From JAUWMI01 sp964454265 (GTDB lineage Bacteria; Sumerlaeota; Sumerlaeia; MWCT01; JAUWMI01), in NCBI GenBank assembly GCA_964454265.1, contig CAYVXD010000020.1, forward strand, positions 1-42,487: a stretch of DNA of 42,487 nt. Direction: 5' to 3'. Numbering within the stretch: the first letter of the stretch is position 1; every line of letters starts with the position of its first letter. Below are positions 7,763 through 16,738 of this stretch, piece after piece. A program made the position numbers and the translations under genes. The notes below the pieces were generated by a model that was given only the letters and a program-made list of their open reading frames with translations, had not been told where the DNA came from and ran no database searches.

Positions 7763-8255
7763 GTGCGTTTTTACTCTTATTAACTCAAGGTTCTCGAAAG
7801 TTCAACGGGGCAATAATTTAACCCGGATATTGCATTTGGACAATGCTTTTCTGATGCGAGGGGGACCCTTTGGAAAAAGGGTCGCCCCTCGCGCTCCCCT
7901 CCTAAACCTTTCCTACGGGCGATTTCATTCGCCTTCGCCAGGCTTCGGCGGATGAAATCGCCACTCGCTTCTAGCTCACCTTTTGGTGAGCCAGGCAATA
8001 TTGCTGATAGTAGGCCTGATCGATAGACTCTTCTTTACTTACGGCGATTTACGTGCTTTTTTCTTCACGGCAACTGCAAAATTCGGGCTTAAATGTTAGG
8101 ATAAAGCCATTTGGAGTGCGTCCGCCAAGGCGGACGCTTTCGGCGGCCGAAGCGTAGCCTCAGCATCTGGTCGCAAGCTGCGCTTACGACTGGAAAAGCG
8201 GTAGCTCCGCTGGGCTTCGCTACCGCACTCCATAGGCAAAAACCGGCATCTTGAG
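7763..8255. repeat. Intergenic repeats and hairpins between glycosyltransferases
   Basis: No gene is supported in this stretch. It holds several strong hairpins: ggcgatttcat (7919-7929) against atgaaatcgcc (7952-7962); GCTCACC-TTTT-GGTGAGC at 7974-7991; and a 121-bp element at 8112-8232 whose ends tggagtgcg/cgcactcca are perfect inverted repeats with further palindromes inside. The same cgcactcca end recurs at 9477-9485 beside a ccgccgcggcgg palindrome. Short frames crossing this area are translations of repeats. Confidence 0.65.
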
Positions 8256-9293
8256 TTACTGGCGAGGTGTGTTTTGCGACCTCGCGTGTTTTGGCAGCTC
8301 GCGATAGCTCTGAATCGCCTGGGTAAAGGTACAGATGATCCCACGCTGGCGAAGTGCGCGATCGGAGATAGTGCGTCGGGCCTGAATAGCGCGTCGTTTG
8401 CGCCAGACCTGCCCGAGTGCGCGAGCTGCAGCCCAATTCCCTTTTATAATAGCGCTGACTCCGCCAGGGTATCCCTGAAAAAGATAGCGCACTACCCGGT
8501 AGCCATCGAAGAGCAGAGAGATGAGAGTTCCTTTCGTCAAATTCCAGGCATTAGCATTTTTCCAAAGGTTCCATAGCCGATTGCGCTGGCACAGGAAAAT
8601 GCGCGTTGGCGATTCACGGCCTCCGAGCAACTCCCCACCTTTATGGTATACAATCGCACCATTGACAAAATAGACCTGGTATCCGCTTAGCCAGCATCGC
8701 CAGGCAAGGTCAACATCCTCATGATAGAATCGATATGCAGAATCGAACCCTCCGACCTCGAGGTAGCACTTCTTTCTGAGCACCAGAGCACCGCCGCACG
8801 CAAAACCGATCGGGCCAGAGGGAAAGTGCACGAGTTCATCAGGCTGATATTTGGCGCGGTCAATGCCAGAGCCGATGGGCGAGATCAGGCCGCCGGCGTG
8901 GTCAATCAGCTCGGGCCGTGTGGCGCACAAGAGCTTTGCGCCTGCAATAGCAACAGAGGGCTCATCGCGTAGAGTTCGCACGAGTTCCATGAGCCAGCGA
9001 GGGTGGACATGCGTATCGTTGTTCAGGAGTGCAATGAAGTCGCTCTCAGTCGCACGAATGGCGCGATTATAGCCTTCGGCAAAACCATAATTCTTTTCAA
9101 ATTGAACCACTCGCACGGAGGGAAAATGCTGCTGGACAAAAGCAACAGAATCGTCGGTTGAAGCATTGTCAATCAGCACTGGCTCAAATGATGGATAGTC
9201 TGTGGTGAGAACGGATTGAAAGCAATCCTTGAGGTGAGGTTTGCCATTGTAATTGAGGATGAGAATGGTGACGTGTGGCCAGTTAGAGGGCAA
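8256..9293 (-). CDS. Glycosyltransferase family 2 (rhamnosyltransferase-like)
   Basis: This 345-residue GT-A enzyme opens with VTILILNYNGKPHLKDC and the DNASTDDS donor-binding loop. The metal/sugar-binding LLNNDTHVHPRWL takes the place of the DxD motif, and FHEDVDLAWR supplies the acidic pair of WbbL-type transferases. A basic, hydrophobic tail (FDGYRVVRYLFQGYPGG) may contact the membrane. The start is a TTG at 9293 with GGGGAAA 5 bases upstream; no ATG fits the conserved N-terminus. It most likely adds a deoxyhexose to a surface glycan and is the probable partner of the downstream GT4 enzyme. The exact sugar is unknown. Confidence 0.9.
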   Translation of the reverse strand: MPSNWPHVTILILNYNGKPHLKDCFQSVLTTDYPSFEPVLIDNASTDDSVAFVQQHFPSVRVVQFEKNYGFAEGYNRAIRATESDFIALLNNDTHVHPRWLMELVRTLRDEPSVAIAGAKLLCATRPELIDHAGGLISPIGSGIDRAKYQPDELVHFPSGPIGFACGGALVLRKKCYLEVGGFDSAYRFYHEDVDLAWRCWLSGYQVYFVNGAIVYHKGGELLGGRESPTRIFLCQRNRLWNLWKNANAWNLTKGTLISLLFDGYRVVRYLFQGYPGGVSAIIKGNWAAARALGQVWRKRRAIQARRTISDRALRQRGIICTFTQAIQSYRELPKHARSQNTPRQ

Positions 9294-9498
9294 CTGTTTC
9301 CCCGATCGCTACATGTGGAGCTTGTGAAAATTCTTATTGCCGCTATGGAAACTGTGTCAAGGTAAAAGATTCAGAGAAACATAGGGAAAAGAAATAACAC
9401 ACCACGACGTGCACGACGTGCATGCGCCTTAGGCGCATTAAAAATTCAGAATGTGCAGACGACCCGCCGCGGCGGGCGCACTCCAAAATTGAAAACCC

Positions 9499-10083
9499 CT
9501 ACACGGCCGGGGGCAGTTCGAAAATGGCTTCGTGAATTCTCGTGTATACGGCGCCGGTTGGCTTGAGAACGCTTTTGAAAAGAATCACGCGATCAGCCCG
9601 GCATCCCCCTGCCTCGCTGTTCTCATGGCTTTTCACGACGTCCATCATCTGGCGGGTGCCGCGCAGCGACTTAATTCTGGCCAGAGAGAGATGGGGATGA
9701 AAAGGGCGATTTTCAGCTGGGAATCCCAGCTGCACGAGGGCTTCTTCCACCTTCTGCTGCAGCGCAACGACAGCATCGTGGCCCTGTTGAATGCCGATCC
9801 AGAGCACGCGCGGAAACTTCTCGTTTGGGAATACGCCAAGTTTTTTCACGCTCAGCTGAAAGGGCGCTGTCTCTGTAGCCACACTACGTAACCGTGCGTT
9901 AATCCTCTCAATTTCTACTTCTTTGATCTCACCGAGAAATTTCAGCGTCAGGTGAATGCTTGCGGGACGCACCCAGCTGGGACGAGCTTGGGTAAATTGC
10001 ATACCTTTTTGCAAGCGCTCGATGACCTCCTGAAGATGTTGGCGAACGTCGGCCCCAATATCTATGGCGATAAAGCTCCGAAT
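9499..10083 (-). CDS. thpR: RNA 2',3'-cyclic phosphodiesterase (ThpR, 2H family)
   Basis: This enzyme opens 2',3'-cyclic phosphates on RNA ends. Both 2H-family motifs are present: HLTLKF, and HLSLAR within HPHLSLARIK. The conserved N-terminus R-S-F-I-A-I-D-I is encoded up to about 10080, well beyond the first conventional start (TTG at 10014), so a call from that TTG loses a beta strand. In frame, the only codon able to begin the full protein is ATT at 10083, which has GGTGA six bases upstream; a TGA stop lies three codons above it. GTG ATT, in another frame just upstream, would give the normal M-I-R-S-F opening if seven bases (agctatt) were removed. The gene therefore either uses ATT or carries a small frameshift at its start. 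Family call sure; start uncertain. Confidence 0.8.
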   Translation of the reverse strand: MRSFIAIDIGADVRQHLQEVIERLQKGMQFTQARPSWVRPASIHLTLKFLGEIKEVEIERINARLRSVATETAPFQLSVKKLGVFPNEKFPRVLWIGIQQGHDAVVALQQKVEEALVQLGFPAENRPFHPHLSLARIKSLRGTRQMMDVVKSHENSEAGGCRADRVILFKSVLKPTGAVYTRIHEAIFELPPAV

Positions 10084-10110
10084 AGCTAATCACCAGCCTT
10101 TCGATGCCAG

Positions 10111-10407
10111 GTAGCGCCGGCATCCTTGCCGACACACTCTATCAGCATCTAGTGTATCGTCTTTTTGACTTAGATTGCCTGTCAAATATGAAGATTTTTC
10201 CGATCTTAGACATTTTAGAGCAAAAAAAGACGCGGCATCCGTCTAGGCGGATGATTCTTCACGGGCTGGAAGCCCGTGCCACGTGGCTATAGCAAAATAG
10301 TTAAGCATGAGGGACATTCGCAATATCCATTTTGATTTATGAAGGCGAGACGCCCCGTCAGAGACGGATCTTCGACTTCACGACAGCCCGCCAGAGGCGG
10401 GCACTAC
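10111..10407. repeat. Inverted REP units between thpR and pyk
   Basis: A partly degraded REP at 10111-10136 (gtagcgccggcatccttgcc) faces a well-conserved inverted unit at 10379-10407 (cacgacagcccgccagaggc...). Both match the RAYT-type REP. Between them lie two other hairpins: gcatccgtctaggcggatg, and cacgggctggaagcccgtg near 10259-10277. No gene is present in this ~330-bp gap. The hairpins just beyond the pyk stop could also serve as a transcription stop, but no T-run follows. Confidence 0.6.
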
Positions 10408-10415
10408 GCATGTGA

Positions 10416-11867
10416 CTACAGATCCACAACCTGGATCAAATTTGTTGTGCCGCGTACACGGAGAGGCAGTCCTGCAGTGATGACCACGCGGTCGCCTTTT
10501 TTCACCAGCTTAAGTTTCAGCGCAAGTTCTGCAGTTTTCTGAACCAGCGTGTGAGGATTCAGAGTCGTCATTTCCCGTTGCGTTATGGATGGTGCAAGCA
10601 AAGGCATGACGCCCCACGTAAGACATAAACGATTGAGGGTTTGTCGACTGGAACTGAACGCGAAGATTGGGCATTGTGGGCGGTAGCGTGCGACCATGCG
10701 AGCAGTGGAGCCATACTGACTGTAGCAGATAATGGCGGCAAGTTTAAGATCGTTGGCGATGAGACATGTGGCGTGGCTGATGGCGTCCGGCACGCTGCCG
10801 GGTCGCACCATAGGTTTGCCCATCAGGAGCGCGGAATAGTCTATACTTGCCTCAGTGGCCCGGGCGATCTTGTTCATCATTCTAACTGCAGCGACGGGGT
10901 AGTTACCGATGGCGGTTTCACCGCTGAGCATAAGGGCATCTGTGCCGTCGAGGATTGCATTGGCGATGTCGGTCACCTCGGCGCGTGTAGGGCGATAGCT
11001 CGTGATCATTGATTCGAGCATCTGTGTTGCCGTGATCACGGGCTTACCTTTCTGATTGCAGAGTGCGATGATGCGTTTTTGAGCCAATGGGACGTCTTCG
11101 AGAGGTATTTCAATACCCAGGTCGCCCCGAGCGACCATAGCCCCATCGGAAGCGTCAATAATCGTGGTCACGTTTTCCAATGCCTCGCGCTTTTCAATCT
11201 TTGCTATAATAGGAGGATCGGCTTTGTGGCGTTTGAGAAATGCACGTATCCGCTGAATATCTTTCGCGTTACGGACGAATGAGACCCCAAGGAAGTCCAC
11301 ACCTTGCTCAAGCGCAAAGCGGATGTCCTCCTTGTCTTTATTTGTAGGCAGAGAGAACGGCAGATGAGTTTCAGGCAGGTTTACACCTTTGTGTGATGCG
11401 AGCAGGCCCCCTTCAACCACGCGACAATGAATCTCATTACCACTGACATTTGTCACCTTCAGGAGCAATCGTCCGTCGTCCAGAGCAATTGGATCTCCCT
11501 TAGCAACGACCCGGGGGATAGCGGCGAAGTTGACCGGGATGATGTCCTTAGTGCCAACGATTGGCCGGGTAGTGAGACGCAGGGAATCGCCTTTGCGAAT
11601 GCGAAGTGGATCTGGGGCGAGCCGGCCGCAGCGAATTTTTGGGCCGCTTATGTCGGCCAGGATTGCCAATGGATGACCTCGCTGTTGCGCCAGGCGGTGG
11701 AGTGTCCGGATCACGGCCCGATGTGTGTCGTGCGTGCCGTGGGAAAAGTTTATCCGAAACAGATCTACCCCTGCATCCAGAAGCTGTTTCAGCTTTCGGG
11801 GCGTAGCTGTGGCAGGGCCAATCGTCGCTACGATCTTCGTTCGTACCGTCTTCTTACCAATCATCAA
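10416..11867 (-). CDS. pyk: Pyruvate kinase
   Basis: Pyruvate kinase converts phosphoenolpyruvate and ADP to pyruvate and ATP in the last step of glycolysis. The 483-residue protein is full length. It has the N-terminal RTKIVATIGPAT, the RINFSHG substrate loop, the metal-binding signature IAKIEKREAL followed by MVARGDLGIEIP, and the TATQMLESM motif with R-P-T-R-A-E. The C-terminal regulatory domain is present. It lies 93 bp downstream of the GH57 glucanotransferase on the same strand, so hprK, GH57 and pyk may form one transcription unit linking polysaccharide use to lower glycolysis. The family is certain; co-transcription is inferred from spacing. Confidence 0.96.
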   Translation of the reverse strand: MMIGKKTVRTKIVATIGPATATPRKLKQLLDAGVDLFRINFSHGTHDTHRAVIRTLHRLAQQRGHPLAILADISGPKIRCGRLAPDPLRIRKGDSLRLTTRPIVGTKDIIPVNFAAIPRVVAKGDPIALDDGRLLLKVTNVSGNEIHCRVVEGGLLASHKGVNLPETHLPFSLPTNKDKEDIRFALEQGVDFLGVSFVRNAKDIQRIRAFLKRHKADPPIIAKIEKREALENVTTIIDASDGAMVARGDLGIEIPLEDVPLAQKRIIALCNQKGKPVITATQMLESMITSYRPTRAEVTDIANAILDGTDALMLSGETAIGNYPVAAVRMMNKIARATEASIDYSALLMGKPMVRPGSVPDAISHATCLIANDLKLAAIICYSQYGSTARMVARYRPQCPIFAFSSSRQTLNRLCLTWGVMPLLAPSITQREMTTLNPHTLVQKTAELALKLKLVKKGDRVVITAGLPLRVRGTTNLIQVVDL

Positions 11868-11960
11868 GGCTGCTCACCTAGCCCATTAGGTTCTGTTCGC
11901 AATTCATTCAGCAGAGTAACATCGTGCCCATGGTAATATCAACAGCGCACCTTGGCAGCG

Positions 11961-14114
11961 TTACTGTGCCAGTGTCTCAATGCGATAGGACATACTGACT
12001 GACCATTTCTGATCAGGTGCGAGATCCAGCGACCAGTGGGGCAATAGAACTGAGCTCTGATAGACGCGCTCGAATCCTCCTTCGGATTGCGACACGGTCT
12101 CGATTGGGAACCGCCATAGCGTTGCAGCAGTGGAGACTGCAAAATGCACTCTGATTTTCAGCCACTCATCAACCAGGCCGAAGTCCGTGGCCCTGGCTGA
12201 TGTGCCCCGACTGTTCAGTGCGGGGTGTACGAGCGATTGTCCGGTTACGAAGTAGAAGCGATCCGGAGCATTGCCAGCGAGCAGGTTCACATTGAATTCA
12301 ATACCAAACAGTGTTCGCATCGGCAAAGGGGCATTGTTCTGGATTGTGTAATCCGCATCAAAGCCGGACCTCGTGGGTCGAATAGTCAAGGTCTTCACAG
12401 TGTGGAAAGGAACGATCGCCTGACCCTGATAGAGATGCCCATCACGCGAGAATTCCAGGACGCAGCGATTTCGGCCTTTCTCCACGCGCGTCTGGTAAGG
12501 CTGGTTGACACAATCCCCATCTTCAGCGTACTGGCAAGCGCTAAAGCCATCCAGTGTGGTAGCCGGATTGAGAAAGTGGTCAATCAACGAGACACGGGGA
12601 TACCAGTCATAGTGCAACAGCTTTTCCAGATTAGCCTCTTTTGGCCGCAATAAGTCATGGATGCTCTTGGTGGATTCAGGATTCGGTGGCAAGGCAGGCG
12701 CGGGATCTCTGATTCGCTGATGGTACGCCTCTTCGCGCCGACGTAAGGTGTCAATGAGATTAATTGCAGCGGGCTTAAAGTCGTGTTCAAACAGTGTCGC
12801 TCCCTGTGCAGGTTTGAAATAGAGGTTCTCAAGCGGCGTTTCAACCAGAAGCTCTTCCTGGCCGTCGCAGTCGAGGTCGCACGTGGTTACGTCTATCCAA
12901 TTCTGGTTCTTGTGCAGAAGCGCATCCAGTGTCGTTTCCGCGCGAATCAGGCGATTGTAAAGCGCTGAGCGCAAGTGAGTCAGGTACAACCCGCCGAAGA
13001 CTCCGTGCCAATAGGCACAGTTACACTGGCCCTGCCAGAGATTATCCTGCGCCTCGTGCACAGCCGGGTGGTCTGGGGCACTCTCGGCTGCTTGCTGCAC
13101 ACGGGCGCTAACGCGGAGCATCTTCTTGTGGATATTATTGCTTTCGGGATATTTGACAAAGAAGTTTCGCCAGAGGCCGCCCCGCACAAACATCTTGTAG
13201 CGATCGTATAGGTCATATTCTTTCAGCTTATTGACGAAATCCTCGTAGCGCAAAATTGTGTGCGCTGGCATGGCCCATTCCATCATTTCAAAGTAGGAAG
13301 CGGTGGGGAGATAGACCTGGCCGCGGGGTTGGCACTGCTGGAGCGCTTCGCTAAAGGTCAGGAGTCGAAGCCAGTCGCGGTTGGCCTCCAGGGTTTCGAA
13401 GAAGCGGCGCAGCCAGCCGTCAGTGTAACAGTGACGATTTGTTTCAGGCCAGATGCCGAATTTCTCGCCGTCATCAGCCATCACGATCAGGCGATCGCCT
13501 GCTTCTGTGGCGATAGAGCAAAAGTAATCAATGGTGACCTCCGGTGCCTGAAACGGGATGGTGTAGCGCAGGGTGGTGCTAATCGGGAAGATGGCGATGG
13601 CCTGACCCAGCTCGTCTGTCAGAAAGTAGCCGAAAATGTCTGGTTCGGTAACGCCAGCGATTTTGAAATGCGTATCATCAACCACAGTATAGGTCACCCC
13701 AGCGTCTCGGAGGGATGCTGGTAGATGCGGTTCCCAGACGCGCTCTGCCAGCCAAAGTCCGGTTGGGTGACAGCCAAAGCGCTCTGTGAGATAGCGGGTC
13801 AATTTCTTAATCTGGCCCACCTTGTCGCAATCGGGGATAATGGGGAGTAGCGGTTCGTAGAATCCGCCGGTCATCAATTCGATCTGGCCGCGTTTAATCA
13901 TGCGTTCGATAAGACTCAGGAACTCAGGGCGGTGCTGTTCGATCCATTGGAGCAGCACGCCGGAATAATGGAGGCTGATCTTGATGGATGGGAATTCATC
14001 GAGCGTTTCAAGAAAGGGAAGGTAGGCCTTGTTCACTGCGTCAGAGAAGACAGAGTCGAAATTTCCAACGGGCTGATGGCAGTGGATGCCAAGGCAGAAG
14101 TTGAGCTGCGTCAT
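11961..14114 (-). CDS. GH57 4-alpha-glucanotransferase / alpha-amylase
   Basis: This 717-residue GH57 enzyme acts on alpha-1,4-glucans such as glycogen or maltodextrin. The N-terminal (beta/alpha)7 barrel has the HCHQPVGNF motif (residues 11-19). The predicted nucleophile is E124 in WLAERVWEP, followed by VVDDTHF. The acid/base Asp is in ADDGEKFGIWP (D214/D215). These positions agree closely with the Thermococcus glucanotransferase numbering I know. The C-terminal half matches the DUF1925/DUF1926 domains of this subfamily. No signal peptide is seen, so it is cytoplasmic. Its ATG overlaps the hprK stop (ATGA, 4 bp), showing translational coupling. Pyruvate kinase follows downstream. Transglycosylation versus hydrolysis cannot be decided from sequence. 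Confidence 0.93.
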   Translation of the reverse strand: MTQLNFCLGIHCHQPVGNFDSVFSDAVNKAYLPFLETLDEFPSIKISLHYSGVLLQWIEQHRPEFLSLIERMIKRGQIELMTGGFYEPLLPIIPDCDKVGQIKKLTRYLTERFGCHPTGLWLAERVWEPHLPASLRDAGVTYTVVDDTHFKIAGVTEPDIFGYFLTDELGQAIAIFPISTTLRYTIPFQAPEVTIDYFCSIATEAGDRLIVMADDGEKFGIWPETNRHCYTDGWLRRFFETLEANRDWLRLLTFSEALQQCQPRGQVYLPTASYFEMMEWAMPAHTILRYEDFVNKLKEYDLYDRYKMFVRGGLWRNFFVKYPESNNIHKKMLRVSARVQQAAESAPDHPAVHEAQDNLWQGQCNCAYWHGVFGGLYLTHLRSALYNRLIRAETTLDALLHKNQNWIDVTTCDLDCDGQEELLVETPLENLYFKPAQGATLFEHDFKPAAINLIDTLRRREEAYHQRIRDPAPALPPNPESTKSIHDLLRPKEANLEKLLHYDWYPRVSLIDHFLNPATTLDGFSACQYAEDGDCVNQPYQTRVEKGRNRCVLEFSRDGHLYQGQAIVPFHTVKTLTIRPTRSGFDADYTIQNNAPLPMRTLFGIEFNVNLLAGNAPDRFYFVTGQSLVHPALNSRGTSARATDFGLVDEWLKIRVHFAVSTAATLWRFPIETVSQSEGGFERVYQSSVLLPHWSLDLAPDQKWSVSMSYRIETLAQ

Positions 14115-15100
14115 ATTTCAGTGACCTCAGTGTCTTCTAGCAACCGGGCCAGAGAGGTCGGGACGTCAGCGGATTGCATCTGCTGGATGAGTTTATCGTT
14201 GAAGCGCTTGGCGGGAATAACACCGGTGTTTTTCAGCCGCTGGGTGAGTGCGGCCACCTCAATGAGGATACTGAGGTTTCGCCCGGGCTCGATCGGGATC
14301 ACGTATTCGGGAATTTTGACGTCAAAGATCATGCAGTGTTTCTCCTCAATACCGAGGCGCTCATACTCTTTTCCTTCTTCCCACTTTTCAAGGCGTATGA
14401 GCAGCGACACCGTCTTTTCCTCGAGCACGGACCTTACTCCAAAGAGGCTTTCGACATCCACGATGCCGAGTCCGCGAATTTCCATGTGATATTTCAGGAC
14501 ACCAGAACTGTGGCCCACAAGGAGATCTTTGGTCAGTCGGCGCAAGATAACCACATCATCAGCCACGAGACGATGGCCGCGTTCAATAAGTTCAATGGCA
14601 CACTCACTTTTGCCAACGCCACTTTTGCCGACAATGAGAACGCCCAGGCCATAGACGTCAAGCAGGTCGCCGTGGATGGTGCACGAGGGCGCGAATTCCT
14701 TCTCCAGATAACGCGAGAGCATGCCGCAGAAGCGCGATGTCGGGATGGTTGTCGTCATCACCGGCACGTTGTGCGAGTTAGCCAAATCGAGAAATTCCGG
14801 TGGAGGCTTCTGGTTTGACGTAAGGATGAAGCAAGGAATGTCGAACCCAAAGGTACGCCGCAATCGTTCCAGGCGCTCGTCTTTCGCAAGGCTCTTGAGG
14901 AAGGAGATTTCTGTGATGCCGAGAATCTGGATGCGATTATGCGAGAAGACATCAAAGAAGCCGGCAAAAGCGAGGCCAGGGCGGTTTAGTTCGCTGGACT
15001 CGATCACCTTTTTCAATCCCCCAGCACCGGCCATAATCTTTAGATCCAGGGCCTTGCCTTTTGCCTGCAGAATTTGCTCTACTGTCAGCTGAGGACACAT
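14111..15100 (-). CDS. hprK: HPr kinase/phosphorylase
   Basis: HprK phosphorylates a serine of the PTS carrier HPr (or a homologue) in response to glycolytic state, and can reverse this with phosphate. The 329-residue protein has the usual two-domain layout. An N-terminal MurF-like domain is followed by the kinase domain with Walker A GKSGVGKS (about residues 156-163), then RGHRLVADDVV, and the HprK signature MEIRGLGIVDVESLFG. The start ATG at 15100 has GGAAG about 9 bases upstream. It is translationally coupled to the GH57 enzyme. No ptsH or ptsI is visible in the window, so the substrate may be encoded elsewhere or the enzyme may act in a PTS-poor cell. tRNA-Thr lies just upstream. Confidence 0.95.
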   Translation of the reverse strand: MCPQLTVEQILQAKGKALDLKIMAGAGGLKKVIESSELNRPGLAFAGFFDVFSHNRIQILGITEISFLKSLAKDERLERLRRTFGFDIPCFILTSNQKPPPEFLDLANSHNVPVMTTTIPTSRFCGMLSRYLEKEFAPSCTIHGDLLDVYGLGVLIVGKSGVGKSECAIELIERGHRLVADDVVILRRLTKDLLVGHSSGVLKYHMEIRGLGIVDVESLFGVRSVLEEKTVSLLIRLEKWEEGKEYERLGIEEKHCMIFDVKIPEYVIPIEPGRNLSILIEVAALTQRLKNTGVIPAKRFNDKLIQQMQSADVPTSLARLLEDTEVTEI

Positions 15101-15149
15101 ATCCTTTTACTTCCTTTGCTGCACCATGCTCGCAGGAAATAAAAAAATG

Positions 15150-15225
15150 TGGAGCTGATGGTCGGATTCGAACCGACGACCTGCTCATTACGAGTGAGCT
15201 GCTCTGCCAGCTGAGCTACATCAGC
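15150..15225 (-). tRNA. tRNA-Thr (anticodon CGT)
   Basis: The reverse complement folds as a complete cloverleaf. The 7-bp acceptor stem is GCTGATG/CATCAGC, the D arm contains GCTCAGCTGGCAGAGC, and the anticodon stem GCTCA/TGAGC carries loop CTCGTAA (anticodon CGT, reading ACG). The T arm is GTCGG-TTCGAAT-CCGAC. The discriminator base is T and CCA is encoded. No integrase or duplicated 3' end is seen, so there is no sign of use as an attachment site. Confidence 0.95.
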
Positions 15226-16078
15226 TCATAACACAAGAGACTTCCATACAACGTTCCGCAATGTGCCTACCTCTATCAATCGGGCCAGAGGTATTTGGCC
15301 AGTTGCCCGGGAAGAAAATCAGACGCTCACTCAGTTTGCCATTGCACTTCCTGCAGTAGCATCACAGGTAATTGCAAGCGCATACGGAACGAGATAAACG
15401 ACAGATTCCTGCTTGGCCCCAATGAAAGAAGCAAATAGTAGCTATAATGAGCCTGGGCGAATATCAAGAGAAAATTAAAGGTTCTATTTAACATACCTTT
15501 CCTTATTTTGTTAGAATCAAAGGTTAGCGGAAGCAAGAGACAGAGAGGAATGTCATTTTGTAATAAAAACAGTCTCGTAAACTAAAGAATACAGCATAGT
15601 TTAAACCAACATGACAGATAATGGACCGGACGTCAGTTTAGTTCGTAGGATTCGGTAGGAGATTAATTAACCCCTACTCTTTGTCCAGAAAACTGGAATG
15701 TAAAAATCTCACGCAAAGCCACCAAGTTGCCAAGAGATTGTGGTAATGCAATCTTAAATCGTGCTTTTCTTTGCGTGAGGTATAGAGAAAAACCAGGACT
15801 GGCGTAAGCAGAGCGAGGCGGAGATGTGCATATCGCCTGTTGTTCAGAAGTAACTACTGCGAACAAGAGTAATATGCAAAAAAGTAATAAGAATTGCACT
15901 TTTTTGGTTGACTTCCTATATTCTGCATATAATATTATACAATAAAGATAAGAAATGGGAGCAAATATTTTTTGATAATTTTCTGTTGACATATAGTAAA
16001 ATTGAGAAGACAGTAATAAGGATTAACTTTATTAAGTAAGGTGTGCTGGCACCAAAATTTTTAAAAGGAGTTGTACAG
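15226..16078. other. Long intergenic region upstream of XRE gene
   Basis: About 850 bp separate tRNA-Thr from the XRE gene. I see no convincing gene. The two small frames on the minus strand (15327-15536, 15663-15992) lack ribosome binding sites, and the second includes a stretch translated from a dispersed 'cacgcaaagccaccaag' repeat. The last 200 bp are very AT-rich and hold promoter-like sequences for the downstream gene. Confidence 0.5.
15908..15935 (+). promoter_or_regulatory. Possible sigma-70-type promoter for XRE gene
   Basis: TTGACT at 15908-15913 is followed 16 bases later by TAATAT (15930-15935), itself overlapping a perfect TATAAT at 15928-15933 at shorter spacing. A second TTGACA lies at 15986-15991 without a clear -10 element. 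The 5' leader would be about 140 bases. The AT-rich setting makes chance matches likely. Confidence 0.3.
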
Positions 16079-16612
16079 ATGGACAACATTTTGGGTGATG
16101 AGATTTACGAAAGCCGGATCAGCCGAGGGCTTACCCAGGATCAGTTTGGGAAAGTCTACAGCGTGTCCGGGCCGGCAATTTTCAAGTTCGAGAAGGGGTA
16201 CGTAAAGCCGTCGTTTCAGTTATGGTTGCGAATGGCGAAGGACTTCAAGATTCCAGAGAAGAAATCTGTGCTGATGTGGATTAAGTCGCGGCTACCGGCA
16301 GAGTATCAAAATCTGATTGACTTGCGCGAGATGGCGGTGTCCGAAGAAGGTGAGGCCTACGAGGCTGAGAAGCCTGTAGACTTCTCGCGTTTCACTGACC
16401 GCGACGAGCTGCGCAAAAAGGTACTGGAAGATCCATTGTTGCCCAAGGGCTTGAAGGCCATGGTCCAAGATGAAGAGATCTGGGCTATTTACAAGCCAAC
16501 GGGACACGAGATTAACATTCTGCGCGATGCGTTCATTCGCTTTGGTAAAGGAACCAAGGCGCTTTATCGCGAAGCATTGCGGTTGGTGCGGGAATTCAGC
16601 GGGGTGGAATAG
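16079..16612 (+). CDS. XRE-family HTH regulator with long unassigned C-terminus
   Basis: The ATG at 16079 has AAAAGGAG eight bases upstream, which decides the start. The 177-residue protein begins with a Cro/C1-type helix-turn-helix (about residues 5-65): IYESRISRGLTQDQFGKVYSVSGPAIFKFEKGY. The C-terminal ~110 residues are charged and helical (RFTDRDELRKKVLEDPLLPKGLKAMVQDEEIWAIYKPTGHEINILRDAF), with no family I recognise. The section EEIWAIYKPTGHEINILRDAF could be a small sensor or dimerisation domain. It is the only plus-strand gene between 0.3 and 21 kb, with its own leader and a terminator behind it. It is probably a stand-alone transcription factor; its targets are unknown. Confidence 0.8.
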   Translation: MDNILGDEIYESRISRGLTQDQFGKVYSVSGPAIFKFEKGYVKPSFQLWLRMAKDFKIPEKKSVLMWIKSRLPAEYQNLIDLREMAVSEEGEAYEAEKPVDFSRFTDRDELRKKVLEDPLLPKGLKAMVQDEEIWAIYKPTGHEINILRDAFIRFGKGTKALYREALRLVREFSGVE

Positions 16613-16662
16613 GTTTTTTCTCGCTGAGGTGCACTCAGCAAACGCGTTAACCAGGAAGAGTG

Positions 16663-16712
16663 GCTCCTTATTGCTGGCTGGTATGGCCGGGGATAAGGAG
16701 CATTTTATTTTT
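16663..16712 (+). terminator. Rho-independent terminator after XRE gene
   Basis: GCTCCTTAT at 16663-16671 pairs perfectly with ATAAGGAGC at 16693-16701. It is followed at once by ATTTTATTTTT. It lies about 50 bp past the XRE stop codon and points the right way for that gene. A smaller hairpin gctgag/ctcagc precedes it at 16623-16639. Confidence 0.75.
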
Positions 16713-16738
16713 GGCTTACTTGGGCGGCGTAAATGTCG

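Noticed and set aside
7780..7998. 72-residue minus-strand reading frame
   Set aside because: Consists of translated hairpin repeats, with no start signal.
10379..10407. pyk terminator
   Set aside because: The hairpin is a REP unit shared with the RAYT family and lacks a T-run in the pyk direction.
15150..15225. tRNA-Thr as an integration site of a genomic island
   Set aside because: No integrase gene and no repeated tRNA 3' end found in the neighbouring sequence.
15663..15992. 109-residue minus-strand reading frame
   Set aside because: No ribosome binding site, AT-rich intergenic setting, and part of the frame is translated from a dispersed repeat.
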